32,260 bases of DNA, taken from Sulfolobales archaeon (lineage in GTDB: Archaea; Thermoproteota; Thermoprotei_A; Sulfolobales; AG1). How positions within the stretch are numbered: the stretch's first letter is position 1; every line of letters starts with the position of its first letter. Below, one piece after another: positions 8,664 to 16,919 of the stretch. Made by a program: the position numbers and the translations under genes. The stretch covers positions 1 to 32,260 of the forward strand of contig JAWAXC010000013.1 of the NCBI GenBank assembly GCA_038897115.1, in the 5' to 3' direction. Below the pieces are notes generated by a model that had not been told where the DNA came from, searched no databases, and was given only the letters and a program-made list of their open reading frames with translations.

Positions 8664-9659
8664 GTGGGTATATTGCCTCTTCTTAAATTAATTAACATAG
8701 GTAAATACTTCCCTATAAGATCTGGAATATTAATGGGGGTTAAAGGATATGTTAAAGCCGTAGATGGTGTCGATCTTGAGATTAGCGAGGGAGACACTCA
8801 CGCTATTGTTGGTGAAAGTGGGTCTGGAAAGACAACACTGGGCAAGGTGTCTATAAGGCTAATCGAACCGTCCTTTGGAAGAATATTGTTCATGGATAGA
8901 GACGTAACTTATGTAAAGGGTGAGGATCTAAAGCTTTTCAGAAGATCCACAGGCATAGTATTTCAAGATCCATATAAATCTCTTCATCCTAGAAAAACTA
9001 TTATAGAGATTATTTCCGAGCCACTCATAATTCATGGAAACGATGCTGATGAGGCACGCAAAAAAGCTGAGGAGCTAGCAACATTATCGGGACTACCTAA
9101 AGAGCTATTGTATAAGTATCCGCACCAGCTCTCTGGAGGGCAGAGACAGAGGGTAGCTATCATAAGAGCCCTTATATATAAGCCCAAGCTTCTGGTCCTC
9201 GACGAGCCGACATCGGCGCTAGATGTATCGACCCAGGCCCAGATACTCAACCTGCTTGAAGATCTGAAGAGGGAGTTTAAGCTCTCATATATATTAATAA
9301 CCCATAATCTACAAATAGTGTATCATATGGCTAATAAGGTATCTATAATGTACCTAGGGAAAGTTGTTGAGAAAGGAAGGACAGAGGAGATATTTGAGAA
9401 TCCTAAACATCCATATACAATGGCTCTTCTCTCCGCTATACCAGCAGCTGATTATATATTCCCCAGTATTAAGCTGAAGAAAAAAATAACACCTATAGGT
9501 GAGCCACCAAGCCCTGCCAGTCCACCTAGGGGATGTAGATACCATACTAGATGCCCATTCGCAACAGAGATTTGTAAACAAGAGCACCCTGAGCTTCAAC
9601 GTATTGAAAGCGATCACTACGTTGCATGTCATTTATGGGAATATATAGAGAAAATTTAA
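8664..9659 (+). CDS. Oligopeptide ABC ATPase, DppF/OppF type
   Basis: A 331-residue ATPase that begins with a GTG directly after the TAG of its partner. Motifs are GESGSGKTT, VFQDP, LSGGQRQR, LLVLDEPTSALDV and ITHN, with a C-terminal CRYHTRCPFATEIC extension like that of the DppD-type partner. It is the last gene of the operon; a 157-nt spacer without recognisable genes separates it from the converging subtilase gene. Confidence 0.94.
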   Translation: MGILPLLKLINIGKYFPIRSGILMGVKGYVKAVDGVDLEISEGDTHAIVGESGSGKTTLGKVSIRLIEPSFGRILFMDRDVTYVKGEDLKLFRRSTGIVFQDPYKSLHPRKTIIEIISEPLIIHGNDADEARKKAEELATLSGLPKELLYKYPHQLSGGQRQRVAIIRALIYKPKLLVLDEPTSALDVSTQAQILNLLEDLKREFKLSYILITHNLQIVYHMANKVSIMYLGKVVEKGRTEEIFENPKHPYTMALLSAIPAADYIFPSIKLKKKITPIGEPPSPASPPRGCRYHTRCPFATEICKQEHPELQRIESDHYVACHLWEYIEKI

Positions 9660-9816
9660 TAGAAAGCCACTATCTCAGGAGGGCGCAGATAAAGTTATTT
9701 ACTAGATATTATAAACACTCTAATCCTTACTGCCTGAGTAATTGAAATGAAGATGTTGTATTACTATCTGAAAAAGCTAATAATCTGAAAATTCATGCGG
9801 TTTATAACATTATTGG

Positions 9817-11094
9817 TTATGGGAGGCTTAGGGCGTATCCTATAGCTGCCTTGGTATCTATTAATCCATATCCTGAGAATACGTCAAATCCTGGCGGCCC
9901 TATATCTTTCGCTGTCTTTGTAATTGCATCGTATATCTGGTTAAAGTTTAGGGGCTGTTTTCCTGATGCTATTCTTAGTGCTTGGATTAGGGCTATTGTT
10001 GCTGATACATGGGGTGTCGCCATGCTTGTTCCTGAGAGTGTTGCATAACCCCCGTTCTTATATGTTGAATATATATTCACTCCCGGTGCTACAACATCTA
10101 TCTCTGGGCCATCGCTGCTCCAGCTCGGCACATTATAGTTCTGATCCATGGCCCCTACTGCTATGACGTTGCTGTATCTAGCTGGGTAGGCAATGTTATC
10201 AGTTGATGGATCTCCATCTCCTGAGTTTCCCGCTGCAGCAACTATTATTGCTCCATTGCTATATGCCCAGTTAACGGCGTCTCTGAGTATATTGCTATCG
10301 CTGGGGCCTCCCAAGGACATGCTGAGGATCTTCGCATCATCTGATGTCCCAGCAACACCGTCTGGCCCCTTAACAGCTATTATGATGCCTTCTGCAACAT
10401 CGCTATAGGTTCCTGACCCCGAGTCGCTTAGCACCTTGACAGCATATAGAGTTACATTTGGTGCAACCCCTGCATTTCCATAACTGTTTATAGTGGATGC
10501 TATGATCCCTGCTACATGTGTTCCATGCCCATTCCTATCTATACACTTATCAAGATTATACCCTGCATATGTGTTCCTACCAACTGTATTTGCACACCAA
10601 ACCACTTTGCCGAAGAGCTCAGGATGCTTATAATATATACCAGTATCGAGCACAGCAACAGCAACACCTTTACCAAGAGCGCTCCAGCCATAGGAGGAGT
10701 AGTAGGTGTCCCAAGCCTTATCAGCATTTATAATCCTCACATTCCATAGAACATCGCTATAGCTTGAGAACTCCAGAGCCCTCGCCTCATAATCCGGCTC
10801 AACATATCTTACCCCGTGGAGACTCTTTATCCTATCAACAGCATCCGGAGGAATCATTATCACAGCAGCCCTTATATCCCATATAACCTTTATAATCTCA
10901 ACACCCGAGACATTTCCAAGAACATTGATAACTTCACTACTATCGAAACCAACTACATATCTTAACCTAGGCTGGCTATTAGAGGAAGCCGGTGGAAGCA
11001 TAACGATCGAGATGCAAAGAATAACCAATACCAAGAAACCTGCAAATCTAACATTCCCATACATATTTAACTTTAACACCATATTCACTTGCAT
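9817..11094 (-). CDS. Secreted subtilisin-family serine protease
   Basis: A 425-residue S8 peptidase. A hydrophobic signal segment (about 17-34) is followed by an I9-like propeptide (RYVVGFDSSEVINVLG through GVRYVEPDYEARAL, about 44-107). The catalytic domain has Asp150 in AVLDTGIYY, His190 in NGHGTHVAG, the oxyanion Asn290 in AAAGNSG and the nucleophile Ser357 in LSGTSMATPH. All needed residues are present, so it should be active after propeptide removal. In-frame ATGs at 11082 and 11064 are alternative starts; the latter would give a cleaner signal peptide. The gene converges on the oligopeptide importer operon, and supplying peptides to it is a plausible role. Confidence 0.94.
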   Translation of the reverse strand: MQVNMVLKLNMYGNVRFAGFLVLVILCISIVMLPPASSNSQPRLRYVVGFDSSEVINVLGNVSGVEIIKVIWDIRAAVIMIPPDAVDRIKSLHGVRYVEPDYEARALEFSSYSDVLWNVRIINADKAWDTYYSSYGWSALGKGVAVAVLDTGIYYKHPELFGKVVWCANTVGRNTYAGYNLDKCIDRNGHGTHVAGIIASTINSYGNAGVAPNVTLYAVKVLSDSGSGTYSDVAEGIIIAVKGPDGVAGTSDDAKILSMSLGGPSDSNILRDAVNWAYSNGAIIVAAAGNSGDGDPSTDNIAYPARYSNVIAVGAMDQNYNVPSWSSDGPEIDVVAPGVNIYSTYKNGGYATLSGTSMATPHVSATIALIQALRIASGKQPLNFNQIYDAITKTAKDIGPPGFDVFSGYGLIDTKAAIGYALSLP

Positions 11095-11445
11095 ACAAAG
11101 CTAATAAACAGCATACCTTGCTCAGCCCTTCTCACCTTTACAAAATCCCTAGAAACATATCCCTCTAAGCGATACCTAGATTTACAGTCGTAAGACTTGT
11201 CCTTTTAAGGCAGGAGAAGGTCTGAGAAATCATATAAAATAGTAGATCACAGAAATGACGTGTGTTAGAGGGGCTTTTCCATATATATGCATATTACCAT
11301 GAATATCTATGAATATCTATAGCCATCTTTGCACATTGCCTTAGAGAGCTATGACAAAAAATTTTTGTGTCGGCTATCCTTTTCTAACATCTTCCTAGGA
11401 TCTCTATATTTTTTCATATATATCCTATCTTCTTTTAAGATAGCT
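11095..11445. other. Intergenic region with a possible IS-end relic
   Basis: I see no gene in these 351 bases. On the minus strand GTTTATTAGC near 11098-11107 is a candidate TATA element for the subtilase. The stretch at about 11195-11232 resembles a TnpB-element right end (see its own entry). GAATATCTAT is directly repeated around 11310-11330. Confidence 0.5.
11195..11232 (+). repeat. Possible decayed right end of a TnpB-type element
   Basis: GTCCTTTTAAGGCAGGAGAAG followed by GTCTGAGA aligns, with a few substitutions and single-base gaps, to the right end of the intact element at 30.86 kb (GCCCTTTAGGGCGGGG, then AGGAGGTCAGA). A preceding CCTAGATTTACAG loosely matches CCTGGAATGTAG. The stem no longer pairs well. 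The match is by eye and weaker than the other relics. Confidence 0.35.
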
Positions 11446-11661
11446 TTAACCATCTTTCACCCACACCAATCTATATGTAAGTTTTGACATATCGATCTTC
11501 CATATAGCTAGAGCATGGACTGCTTGGATCCGCCCCTTATCACCAATGAAGGCGATTCTCAGGGTTTTGCCTAACTCTAGCTTTATTAGGCTCAGCGATA
11601 ACTCCGTTAAATCCTTATATAGCTCTAACCCTTTCTCAGCCCTAGAAGGAAGAGGCGTCAT
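11446..11661 (-). CDS. Small hypothetical protein
   Basis: A 71-residue open frame, starting MTPLPSRAEKGLELYKDLTE and ending with IDMSKLTYRLVWVKDG. A TTG at 11676 would extend it by five residues. I do not recognise a family. The composition (amphipathic helix, then a beta-rich end with alternating hydrophobics) looks protein-like, and no better frame competes. There is no membrane segment or cysteine. It may also be the decayed remnant of a larger gene. Confidence 0.4.
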   Translation of the reverse strand: MTPLPSRAEKGLELYKDLTELSLSLIKLELGKTLRIAFIGDKGRIQAVHALAIWKIDMSKLTYRLVWVKDG

Positions 11662-11891
11662 ATAACATAGGATCAATTCTTAGATCTTGGAATTACAGCT
11701 AAAAGTTCCTACTAATTTTAGAATAGATGTTAGCTACTCGGGGTTAGCAAGATGCTCGATACTATCTAGATCAGAGTTTAGGGTATGCTTTATTAGAGGT
11801 ATTAGATATTGAATCAAAATTAAATTAATTTTATATAACTATGATGAATCAATAGTTGGGGCTCAGTGTGGATTTCGGAGGAAGGGGTAGG

Positions 11892-12542
11892 ATGAATATC
11901 GCAGACCCTTCTAGGATAGGTGTTAGAAGAGGTTATAGCTTATATCATGCTATCAAGCTCTTAGATCTTCTTGATCGTCAGGGGCCTCTTGGGAGGATGC
12001 TTATTTCGAGACTTTTGATGATTGGTGAGGGCTCTGCAAGATCTCTTGTTAAGAGCCTCAAATCTCTCGGGCTAGTTGAGGTTGACATAGTTGGAGGTGC
12101 CTATCTTACTAGTAAAGGCTATGAGGTGCTTTCGAAATGGAGATCCACGGTCTACGCCTCATCCTGTGTCGAAGAGAGGCTCGACCCCTCTCCATGGGGA
12201 TTCCTATGTATAGCATGTATATCGAGGGATATAGCGCGAAATATCCTATTTAAGGGGGTTCTCGGTTTGAGGGATGAGATGGTTAGGCTTGGATGTCTAG
12301 GAGGCCTGATCATGGGTATTGCTAATGGTAGGGCATATATGCTGGATCCCTTGGGACGCCTAGATCTAGATATCTCGGAAACGCCTCTCGGTGAGAGGGT
12401 TCTATCTATATGCGGGTCTCGCGATGCTCTAGTCCTAGCAGGCTCTTCAGAAGATAGATGTCTAGCTTCGGAGAAATGTGTATGGGAGACTATAGCGTAT
12501 CTGCTTAAAGAACATATTTTCAACATAGTGTTTCCTTATTAA
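11892..12542 (+). CDS. Winged-helix transcription regulator, DUF4443-like
   Basis: A protein of 216 residues. The first 80 form a winged helix-turn-helix: [20 protein letters not shown], then [25 protein letters not shown] as recognition region and a beta-wing ending [13 protein letters not shown]. The rest is an archaea-specific domain with several cysteines ([23 protein letters not shown]) and no recognised ligand site. The layout matches DUF4443 proteins of archaea. I choose the ATG at 11892 because GGAGGAAGG lies just upstream; TTG 11856 and GTG 11868 extend it in frame. AATTTTATATAAC at about 11828-11840 is the likely TATA element. Targets are unknown. Confidence 0.6.
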   Translation: MNIADPSRIGVRRGYSLYHAIKLLDLLDRQGPLGRMLISRLLMIGEGSARSLVKSLKSLGLVEVDIVGGAYLTSKGYEVLSKWRSTVYASSCVEERLDPSPWGFLCIACISRDIARNILFKGVLGLRDEMVRLGCLGGLIMGIANGRAYMLDPLGRLDLDISETPLGERVLSICGSRDALVLAGSSEDRCLASEKCVWETIAYLLKEHIFNIVFPY

Positions 12543-12796
12543 TGCTACATAGCATAGCCTAAGAGATCCTGGATGCCAATTATTCTCAAGGGAATGACGA
12601 GTAGTTATAGAAGCCTCATACCCATCCCATGAGGTGAAAAGGCTCTTGCTATTAAATATATCGATCTTGATCGATGACTTATCCCTCTTTATTCTAAAAG
12701 GGAGTTTCCCTTGTAATACCAAGCATGTTTATGAACTTTATAGCTGACGGGGTTATAGCGTGGATACCTATTATTAGTCCTTGTGCTTCTAAATAG
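12543..12796. other. Intergenic region upstream of pcn
   Basis: No gene is supported in these 254 bases. A TATTATTAG at about 12767-12775 lies roughly 27 nt before the first possible PCNA start and could serve as TATA box for a leaderless message; CTTTATAGC further upstream is an alternative. Confidence 0.4.
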
Positions 12797-13567
12797 TTGG
12801 TGGTGGTTACGGGGTTCAAGCTGAGGTTTCTAGATGCTAGGGTGTGGAGGTATGCTCTAGCTGCGGTTGCTGATCTAGTTGATATAGGTTCTGTTAGGGT
12901 TACTGGTGATGGTTTTATGATAAGGGCTATGGATCCTAGTCATGTTGCCCTTATAGAGTTCCATGTACCCTCAGCGGGCTTTGAGGTGTTCGATGTTGAG
13001 GGCGAGGCAGATATCCCCGTTAGTTTTGAGGATTTCTCCAAGATCTTGAAGAGGGCTAGTAAGAAGGATGAGCTTGCCCTCGAGTATGATGGTCAGAGGT
13101 TCTGGGTTGAGCTGATAGCGCCCCAGGGGGTTGGTAGGAGGTTCTCAATACCTATACTCAGTAGCTCAGCTGTTGAGAAGGTTCCGGAGCTCAAGATAGA
13201 CTTCCCGGTTAGATCTAGGATGTATCCCCAGGCATTCTACTCAGCATATAAGGTTTTCTCGGAGGTTGGCGAGGTTATAACTTTTAGCTCAACACCCGAG
13301 GGCCTGAGGATCTCGGGATCCTCTGAGATTGCTGAGGCAGAGATAATCCTAACCCTAGAGGGTGGGGGGCTTCTTGAGCACCAACACAGCGGTGGGGATG
13401 TTGAGAAGGCCTCCTATACCATAGATTATTTTGATAAGGTTGCTAAGGCGAGCTCGATAGCTGAGGAGACATCGATAGCATTTGGCACTGACAGGCCATG
13501 CGAGGTAGCCCTTTCAATGCCAAGGGGAGCAAGGCTTGTCATCTACGTCGCGCCGAGATCAGAGTAG
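12797..13567 (+). CDS. pcn: DNA polymerase sliding clamp (PCNA)
   Basis: A 256-residue clamp with the two-domain PCNA fold. FKLRFLDARVWRYALAAVADL opens domain 1, and GFMIRAMDPSHVALIEFHVP is the conserved SIRAMDPSHV-type strand. ISGSSEIAEAEIIL and SYTIDYFDKVAKAS mark domain 2, followed by a final LVIYVAPRSE. It rings DNA and tethers polymerase, ligase and nucleases. Crenarchaea usually encode several PCNA paralogues that form heterotrimers, so this may be one subunit. The start is TTG 12797 or one of the next two GTG codons; the conserved protein begins at about residue 7. It overlaps priS by 32 bases. Confidence 0.95.
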   Translation: MVVVTGFKLRFLDARVWRYALAAVADLVDIGSVRVTGDGFMIRAMDPSHVALIEFHVPSAGFEVFDVEGEADIPVSFEDFSKILKRASKKDELALEYDGQRFWVELIAPQGVGRRFSIPILSSSAVEKVPELKIDFPVRSRMYPQAFYSAYKVFSEVGEVITFSSTPEGLRISGSSEIAEAEIILTLEGGGLLEHQHSGGDVEKASYTIDYFDKVAKASSIAEETSIAFGTDRPCEVALSMPRGARLVIYVAPRSE

Positions 13568-14714
13568 CCAGTCCCTTTTAAAAAGCCTCTTCGCAGGCTA
13601 CTATTCAAAGGCTGAGCTAAGGCTTCCGGATGATATGGAGTTCAGGGAGTTCGCTCTACAGCCATTCGATTCACAGTCATATGTTAGGCATCTCTCATTT
13701 AGATCCCCTGAGGAGCTGAGGAGATATATATCCCAGAAGCCCCCACTCCATCTATACTACTCATCAGCCGTCTATCTACAGCCCTCGGCCCCATCAATGG
13801 ATGAGAAGGGTTGGAGAGGCTCTGATCTGTTATTCGATATAGACGCAGATCAGATCCCCGGATGCTCTGTACAGAAGCTATACTACTGCCCGGGCGAGGG
13901 CGAGCTGAGGAGAAAGCCTCCTGAGAGTCAATGCCCCTCTGGCGGTGGGGTTGAGGAGATAGAGATTATAGAGCCTGGATGTATAGAGCTTGCCAAGAGA
14001 AGCCTTGCAATGCTTATAGACATCCTGGTCGAGGAGATCGGGATACAGAGATCCTCCATCGAGGCCAGCTTCTCAGGTAACAGGGGGTTCCACATACACT
14101 GCTATGTAGATGAGAACCTAAGAAGCCTTGGGAGGGAGGAGAGGAGGATCTTGGTGGAATATATAAGGGGCTCTGGATTCTCTCCAGACGAGTATTACAA
14201 GGGTGGCGAGCGTAGGAAGAGAACCCCCATCCCTCCGAGAGCCGTTGACGGGGGTATACCATCGAGGATAGCTAGAACATATCTCAGGCTTGTGGGGGTA
14301 GGCGATAAAGAGGTTGTCTCGTATCTCACAGGTATCTCTAGGAGCATCAGTAGAAAGGTTATAGACTCTCTTAGCGATATCTGGAGGAAGGATCTATATG
14401 AGGTCTATATAGATGAAAAGGTTACAATGGATATATCGAGGCTAGTGAGAATACCATACTCTATAAACGGCAAGTCAGGCCTAATAGCATATCCAATAGA
14501 TATAACAAGGATTGAGGATTTCGAGCTAGGGCCCCACCTATCCCCATTCAACAACATGAAAGCCAGGATCAAAACAAAAGCTAAGATCCCCAGGATAAAC
14601 TTCTACGGCATAGAATTCGAGGCAAATACCCAGGCATACTACGAGGTGGAAGCGCCTCTAGCAATCTTCCTAGCCTTAAAAGGGGTTGCCGATCTAGTTA
14701 GCATAAAAAGATAG
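13536..14714 (+). CDS. priS: DNA primase small (catalytic) subunit PriS
   Basis: A 392-residue archaeo-eukaryotic primase that makes primers for replication with PriL (not in this window). The catalytic pair is in DLLFDIDADQ (Asp101, Asp103), and SGNRGFHIH at 180-188 is the nucleotide-binding motif. RLVRIPYSINGKSGL near 305-320 is the late conserved block. Cys110, Cys118 and Cys133 plus Cys149 could form the zinc site between the catalytic motifs. The only usable start that keeps the conserved N-terminus is TTG 13536, which lies inside the PCNA gene (32-nt overlap), so the two are probably translationally coupled. Confidence 0.95.
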   Translation: MSSTSRRDQSSQSLLKSLFAGYYSKAELRLPDDMEFREFALQPFDSQSYVRHLSFRSPEELRRYISQKPPLHLYYSSAVYLQPSAPSMDEKGWRGSDLLFDIDADQIPGCSVQKLYYCPGEGELRRKPPESQCPSGGGVEEIEIIEPGCIELAKRSLAMLIDILVEEIGIQRSSIEASFSGNRGFHIHCYVDENLRSLGREERRILVEYIRGSGFSPDEYYKGGERRKRTPIPPRAVDGGIPSRIARTYLRLVGVGDKEVVSYLTGISRSISRKVIDSLSDIWRKDLYEVYIDEKVTMDISRLVRIPYSINGKSGLIAYPIDITRIEDFELGPHLSPFNNMKARIKTKAKIPRINFYGIEFEANTQAYYEVEAPLAIFLALKGVADLVSIKR

Positions 14715-14848
14715 CCCTACAAGGATACACTATAGCTGGCGAGCTTCCCAGCTGGCTATTTACAAGAATAGCTCTGATCTATACATTGTATCAATCTATA
14801 TACAGATTAATTAAACCCCATACCATAACTAGTGAATGGTGCTGATGA

Positions 14849-15334
14849 TTGCCCATTGAAGGTGATAAAAAGGCCATTATCCAGGGGTTAGACTCGATAG
14901 ATTTCGAGATCCTCAGAATGCTCCAGGAGAACGCAAGGATCTCCTATAACGAATTAGCATCCAAGCTTAAGATCCCAAAGCCAACAGCCTACTATAGAGT
15001 TAAAAAGCTAGAGTCTATGGGGCTTATCAAGTCCTACGGAGCAATCCTGGATCCCGAGAAACTAGGCTTTGAATACATAACAATAACACTTGTGAGAGGG
15101 AGATATGGAAAGGGGTATCACGAGAAGATAGGAGAGATGATCGCAAACCACCCATATGTACAATCAGTATACTTCGTCTTAGGAGACATAGACTTCGTGG
15201 TAATGGCTAAATTCCCATCAAGAGAGCGCTTCATGAAGTTCCTAGAAAGCATGATAAACTCACCAGAGATTGAGAGAACATCAACGCTCGTGGTAGTTAA
15301 GGTCATAAAAGAGAGTCTAAAGCTCCACATATAA
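14849..15334 (+). CDS. Lrp/AsnC-family transcription regulator
   Basis: A 161-residue protein with an N-terminal helix-turn-helix (LDSIDFEILRMLQENARISY, then NELASKLKIPKPTAYYRVKKL, residues about 14-55) and a C-terminal RAM ligand-binding domain (YITITLVRGRYG, SVYFVLGDIDFVVMAKF). Members bind amino acids and work as dimers or octamers. The start is TTG 14849; GGTG lies upstream of it. AATCT-ATATAC-AGATT, an inverted repeat around 14790-14805, overlaps a TATA-like run and might be an autoregulatory site. It is a single-gene unit after priS. Confidence 0.92.
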   Translation: MPIEGDKKAIIQGLDSIDFEILRMLQENARISYNELASKLKIPKPTAYYRVKKLESMGLIKSYGAILDPEKLGFEYITITLVRGRYGKGYHEKIGEMIANHPYVQSVYFVLGDIDFVVMAKFPSRERFMKFLESMINSPEIERTSTLVVVKVIKESLKLHI

Positions 15335-15413
15335 TATAGGGTTAACCCTCCTAATATTATAAAGCTCCTTTAAGAGCCTTCATAGATAATCATACCTATA
15401 TAACTGCTTTAAC

Positions 15414-15536
15414 CAGGATAGGGGTTAGCACGTCTAAGACCGGGCATGGAGCTGAACTATGTACTAGGTTGGAATATAGCCTGGTTCTCTCTATCTAGGG
15501 CGAAACCCCATCTTTAAGGGCGGGTAGGATGTCAGC
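15414..15536 (+). repeat. Decayed 3' end (omega-RNA/right end) of a TnpB-type element
   Basis: The segment starting AGGATAGGGGTTAGCACG and running through TCTAAGACCGGGC, GGAATATAGCC and TTTAAGGGCGGGTAGGATGTCAG aligns over its whole length with 30767-30887, the 3' end of the intact TnpB element (GGGGTAACACGCC, TAAGACCGGGC, GGAATGTAGCCC, TTTAGGGCGGGGAGGAGGTCAG). No tnpB frame remains upstream. AAAGCTCCTTTAAGAGCC at 15361-15378 might be a decayed left end, but that is weak. Confidence 0.75.
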
Positions 15537-15627
15537 TAGTTTAGCGACTCTATTCTCTATATAACCCTTTAACTTCATTTAGATAGTTTTTTGTCTATAA
15601 CCTTAACGAGATGATCTCTATAGCTAA

Positions 15628-16851
15628 CTATGTGGAGAGGCTTCTTCTAAGTAAACCCATTGAATAGATCTTTGCAAGGTTTGTCAAGATCTCCTCGCTG
15701 TCTGGCTCTCCGAGAATCATGTTCATAATACCAGCCATATGATTGATCCCCATGAGTGATATGGCTAGACTTTCAGGTTCATATATGTTTACAAGCCCTT
15801 TGCTTCTATCCTTCTCTATTCTCTTAGCATATGCTCTGAGGAATGGGATATAGTATGCTTTAGCTATCTCTATATCTATGTATTCAGACTCTCTAACAAT
15901 TCTATATATATTGCTATTCTTCTCTATGAACCCTAGGAAACATGCTGTACCCATTATCTCGAGCTCGATAGGATCTCTGGCTTCCGAGGTGCATAGTGTT
16001 AGATACCTTCTTAGGGTTTTACCGATAAGAGCTACGAGATCCCTTAGCAGATCCTCTTTACTCTTATAAAACTTATAGAACATGCCAACGGAGTACCCGG
16101 TTTTCTCCATAATCTCATAGATCTTTGCCTCTCTGAAGGTCTTACTCGATATGGTATTGATCGTAGCTATTAATATATTCCACTTATTCTCGGAAATATT
16201 AGCAGATCTATATATCTCATACTCCTCTACCAAGCTTACAAGATCTTTAGAGGGTTTTATCTGCATAGTAGGGGGTATCTTATCTCCTCCCAGTCCCTTC
16301 AGTATTAGATCTCCAGCAACCTCTATGTCGATCAATATATTACCTGGAACACCGAATATCTGTCGAAAGAGATATATAAATTCAGCACTTCCTATAATCG
16401 TAAGCGTGGCAACTAGGGGGTTTATCGCTTCAATGAGGATCCTATCCTCATTCAATATGTTGCTAATCATTCTAAACAGATTTGCATAGTAAAGCCTAGC
16501 CAGATCCTCTCTGATAAACTCAAACTCTCTAAACACTCTATGAAAAGCAACTAGCTTCTCATCGTTCATAAGTGTTGAGAATATGTATATGAGACCTCTG
16601 ATTTTGCTGGGGAGGCCGAGCTGATGTCTAAATGAATCCTTAACTATATTCTCAATATGTTCTAATAGATATTCAGCGTAGTATTTAAGCATATCATCCT
16701 TAGATTTGAAATATGTATAGAACTGTGTAGTAGATATTCCCGCTAATCCTGAGATTTCTTTCAAAGATATATCACGGAAGCTTTTCTTAAGTGCTAATTT
16801 TGCGAAGGCTTCTATGATCTTCTGTCTATTATCTATACCATACCGAGACAT
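15628..16851 (-). CDS. Tandem (double) TetR-family regulator
   Basis: At 407 residues this is twice the usual TetR length and contains two complete TetR units. Unit 1 has its helix-turn-helix at 9-58 (DISLKEISGLAGISTTQFYT, YFKSKDDMLKYY) and a ligand domain to about 190. Unit 2 has its helix-turn-helix at 222-271 (FREAKIYEIMEKTGYSVGMF, FYKSKEDLLRDL) and a second ligand domain to the end. Both recognition helices look intact, so one chain could act as a pseudo-dimer. It is divergent from an acyl-CoA synthetase with only 68 bases between, and palindromic GTGANTCAC sites lie at the promoters of this locus. In Sulfolobus a TetR protein (FadR) controls an acyl-CoA gene cluster, so acyl-CoA is the likely inducer here by analogy. 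Confidence 0.9.
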   Translation of the reverse strand: MSRYGIDNRQKIIEAFAKLALKKSFRDISLKEISGLAGISTTQFYTYFKSKDDMLKYYAEYLLEHIENIVKDSFRHQLGLPSKIRGLIYIFSTLMNDEKLVAFHRVFREFEFIREDLARLYYANLFRMISNILNEDRILIEAINPLVATLTIIGSAEFIYLFRQIFGVPGNILIDIEVAGDLILKGLGGDKIPPTMQIKPSKDLVSLVEEYEIYRSANISENKWNILIATINTISSKTFREAKIYEIMEKTGYSVGMFYKFYKSKEDLLRDLVALIGKTLRRYLTLCTSEARDPIELEIMGTACFLGFIEKNSNIYRIVRESEYIDIEIAKAYYIPFLRAYAKRIEKDRSKGLVNIYEPESLAISLMGINHMAGIMNMILGEPDSEEILTNLAKIYSMGLLRRSLST

Positions 16852-16888
16852 TGACCAGGGCTCCCACTAATTACCTCTTCAGAATACG

Positions 16889-16899
16889 AAAATTTATTT
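16889..16899 (+). promoter_or_regulatory. TATA element of the acyl-CoA synthetase/MaoC operon
   Basis: AAATTTATTT lies about 26 bases before the ATG at 16920, so transcription should start at or next to that ATG, giving a leaderless message. No ribosome site is visible, which agrees. Confidence 0.55.
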
Positions 16900-16919
16900 C
16901 TACCAATGAGTAATTTTGA

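Noticed and set aside
9660-9816. Possible gene or IS end between the importer operon and the subtilase
   Set aside because: No open frame of useful length; an AGGAGGGCGCAGAT stretch only weakly resembles the right end and has no stem.
10516-10749. Plus-strand open frames opposite the subtilase gene
   Set aside because: Their translations are low-complexity shadows of a gene with all catalytic motifs intact.
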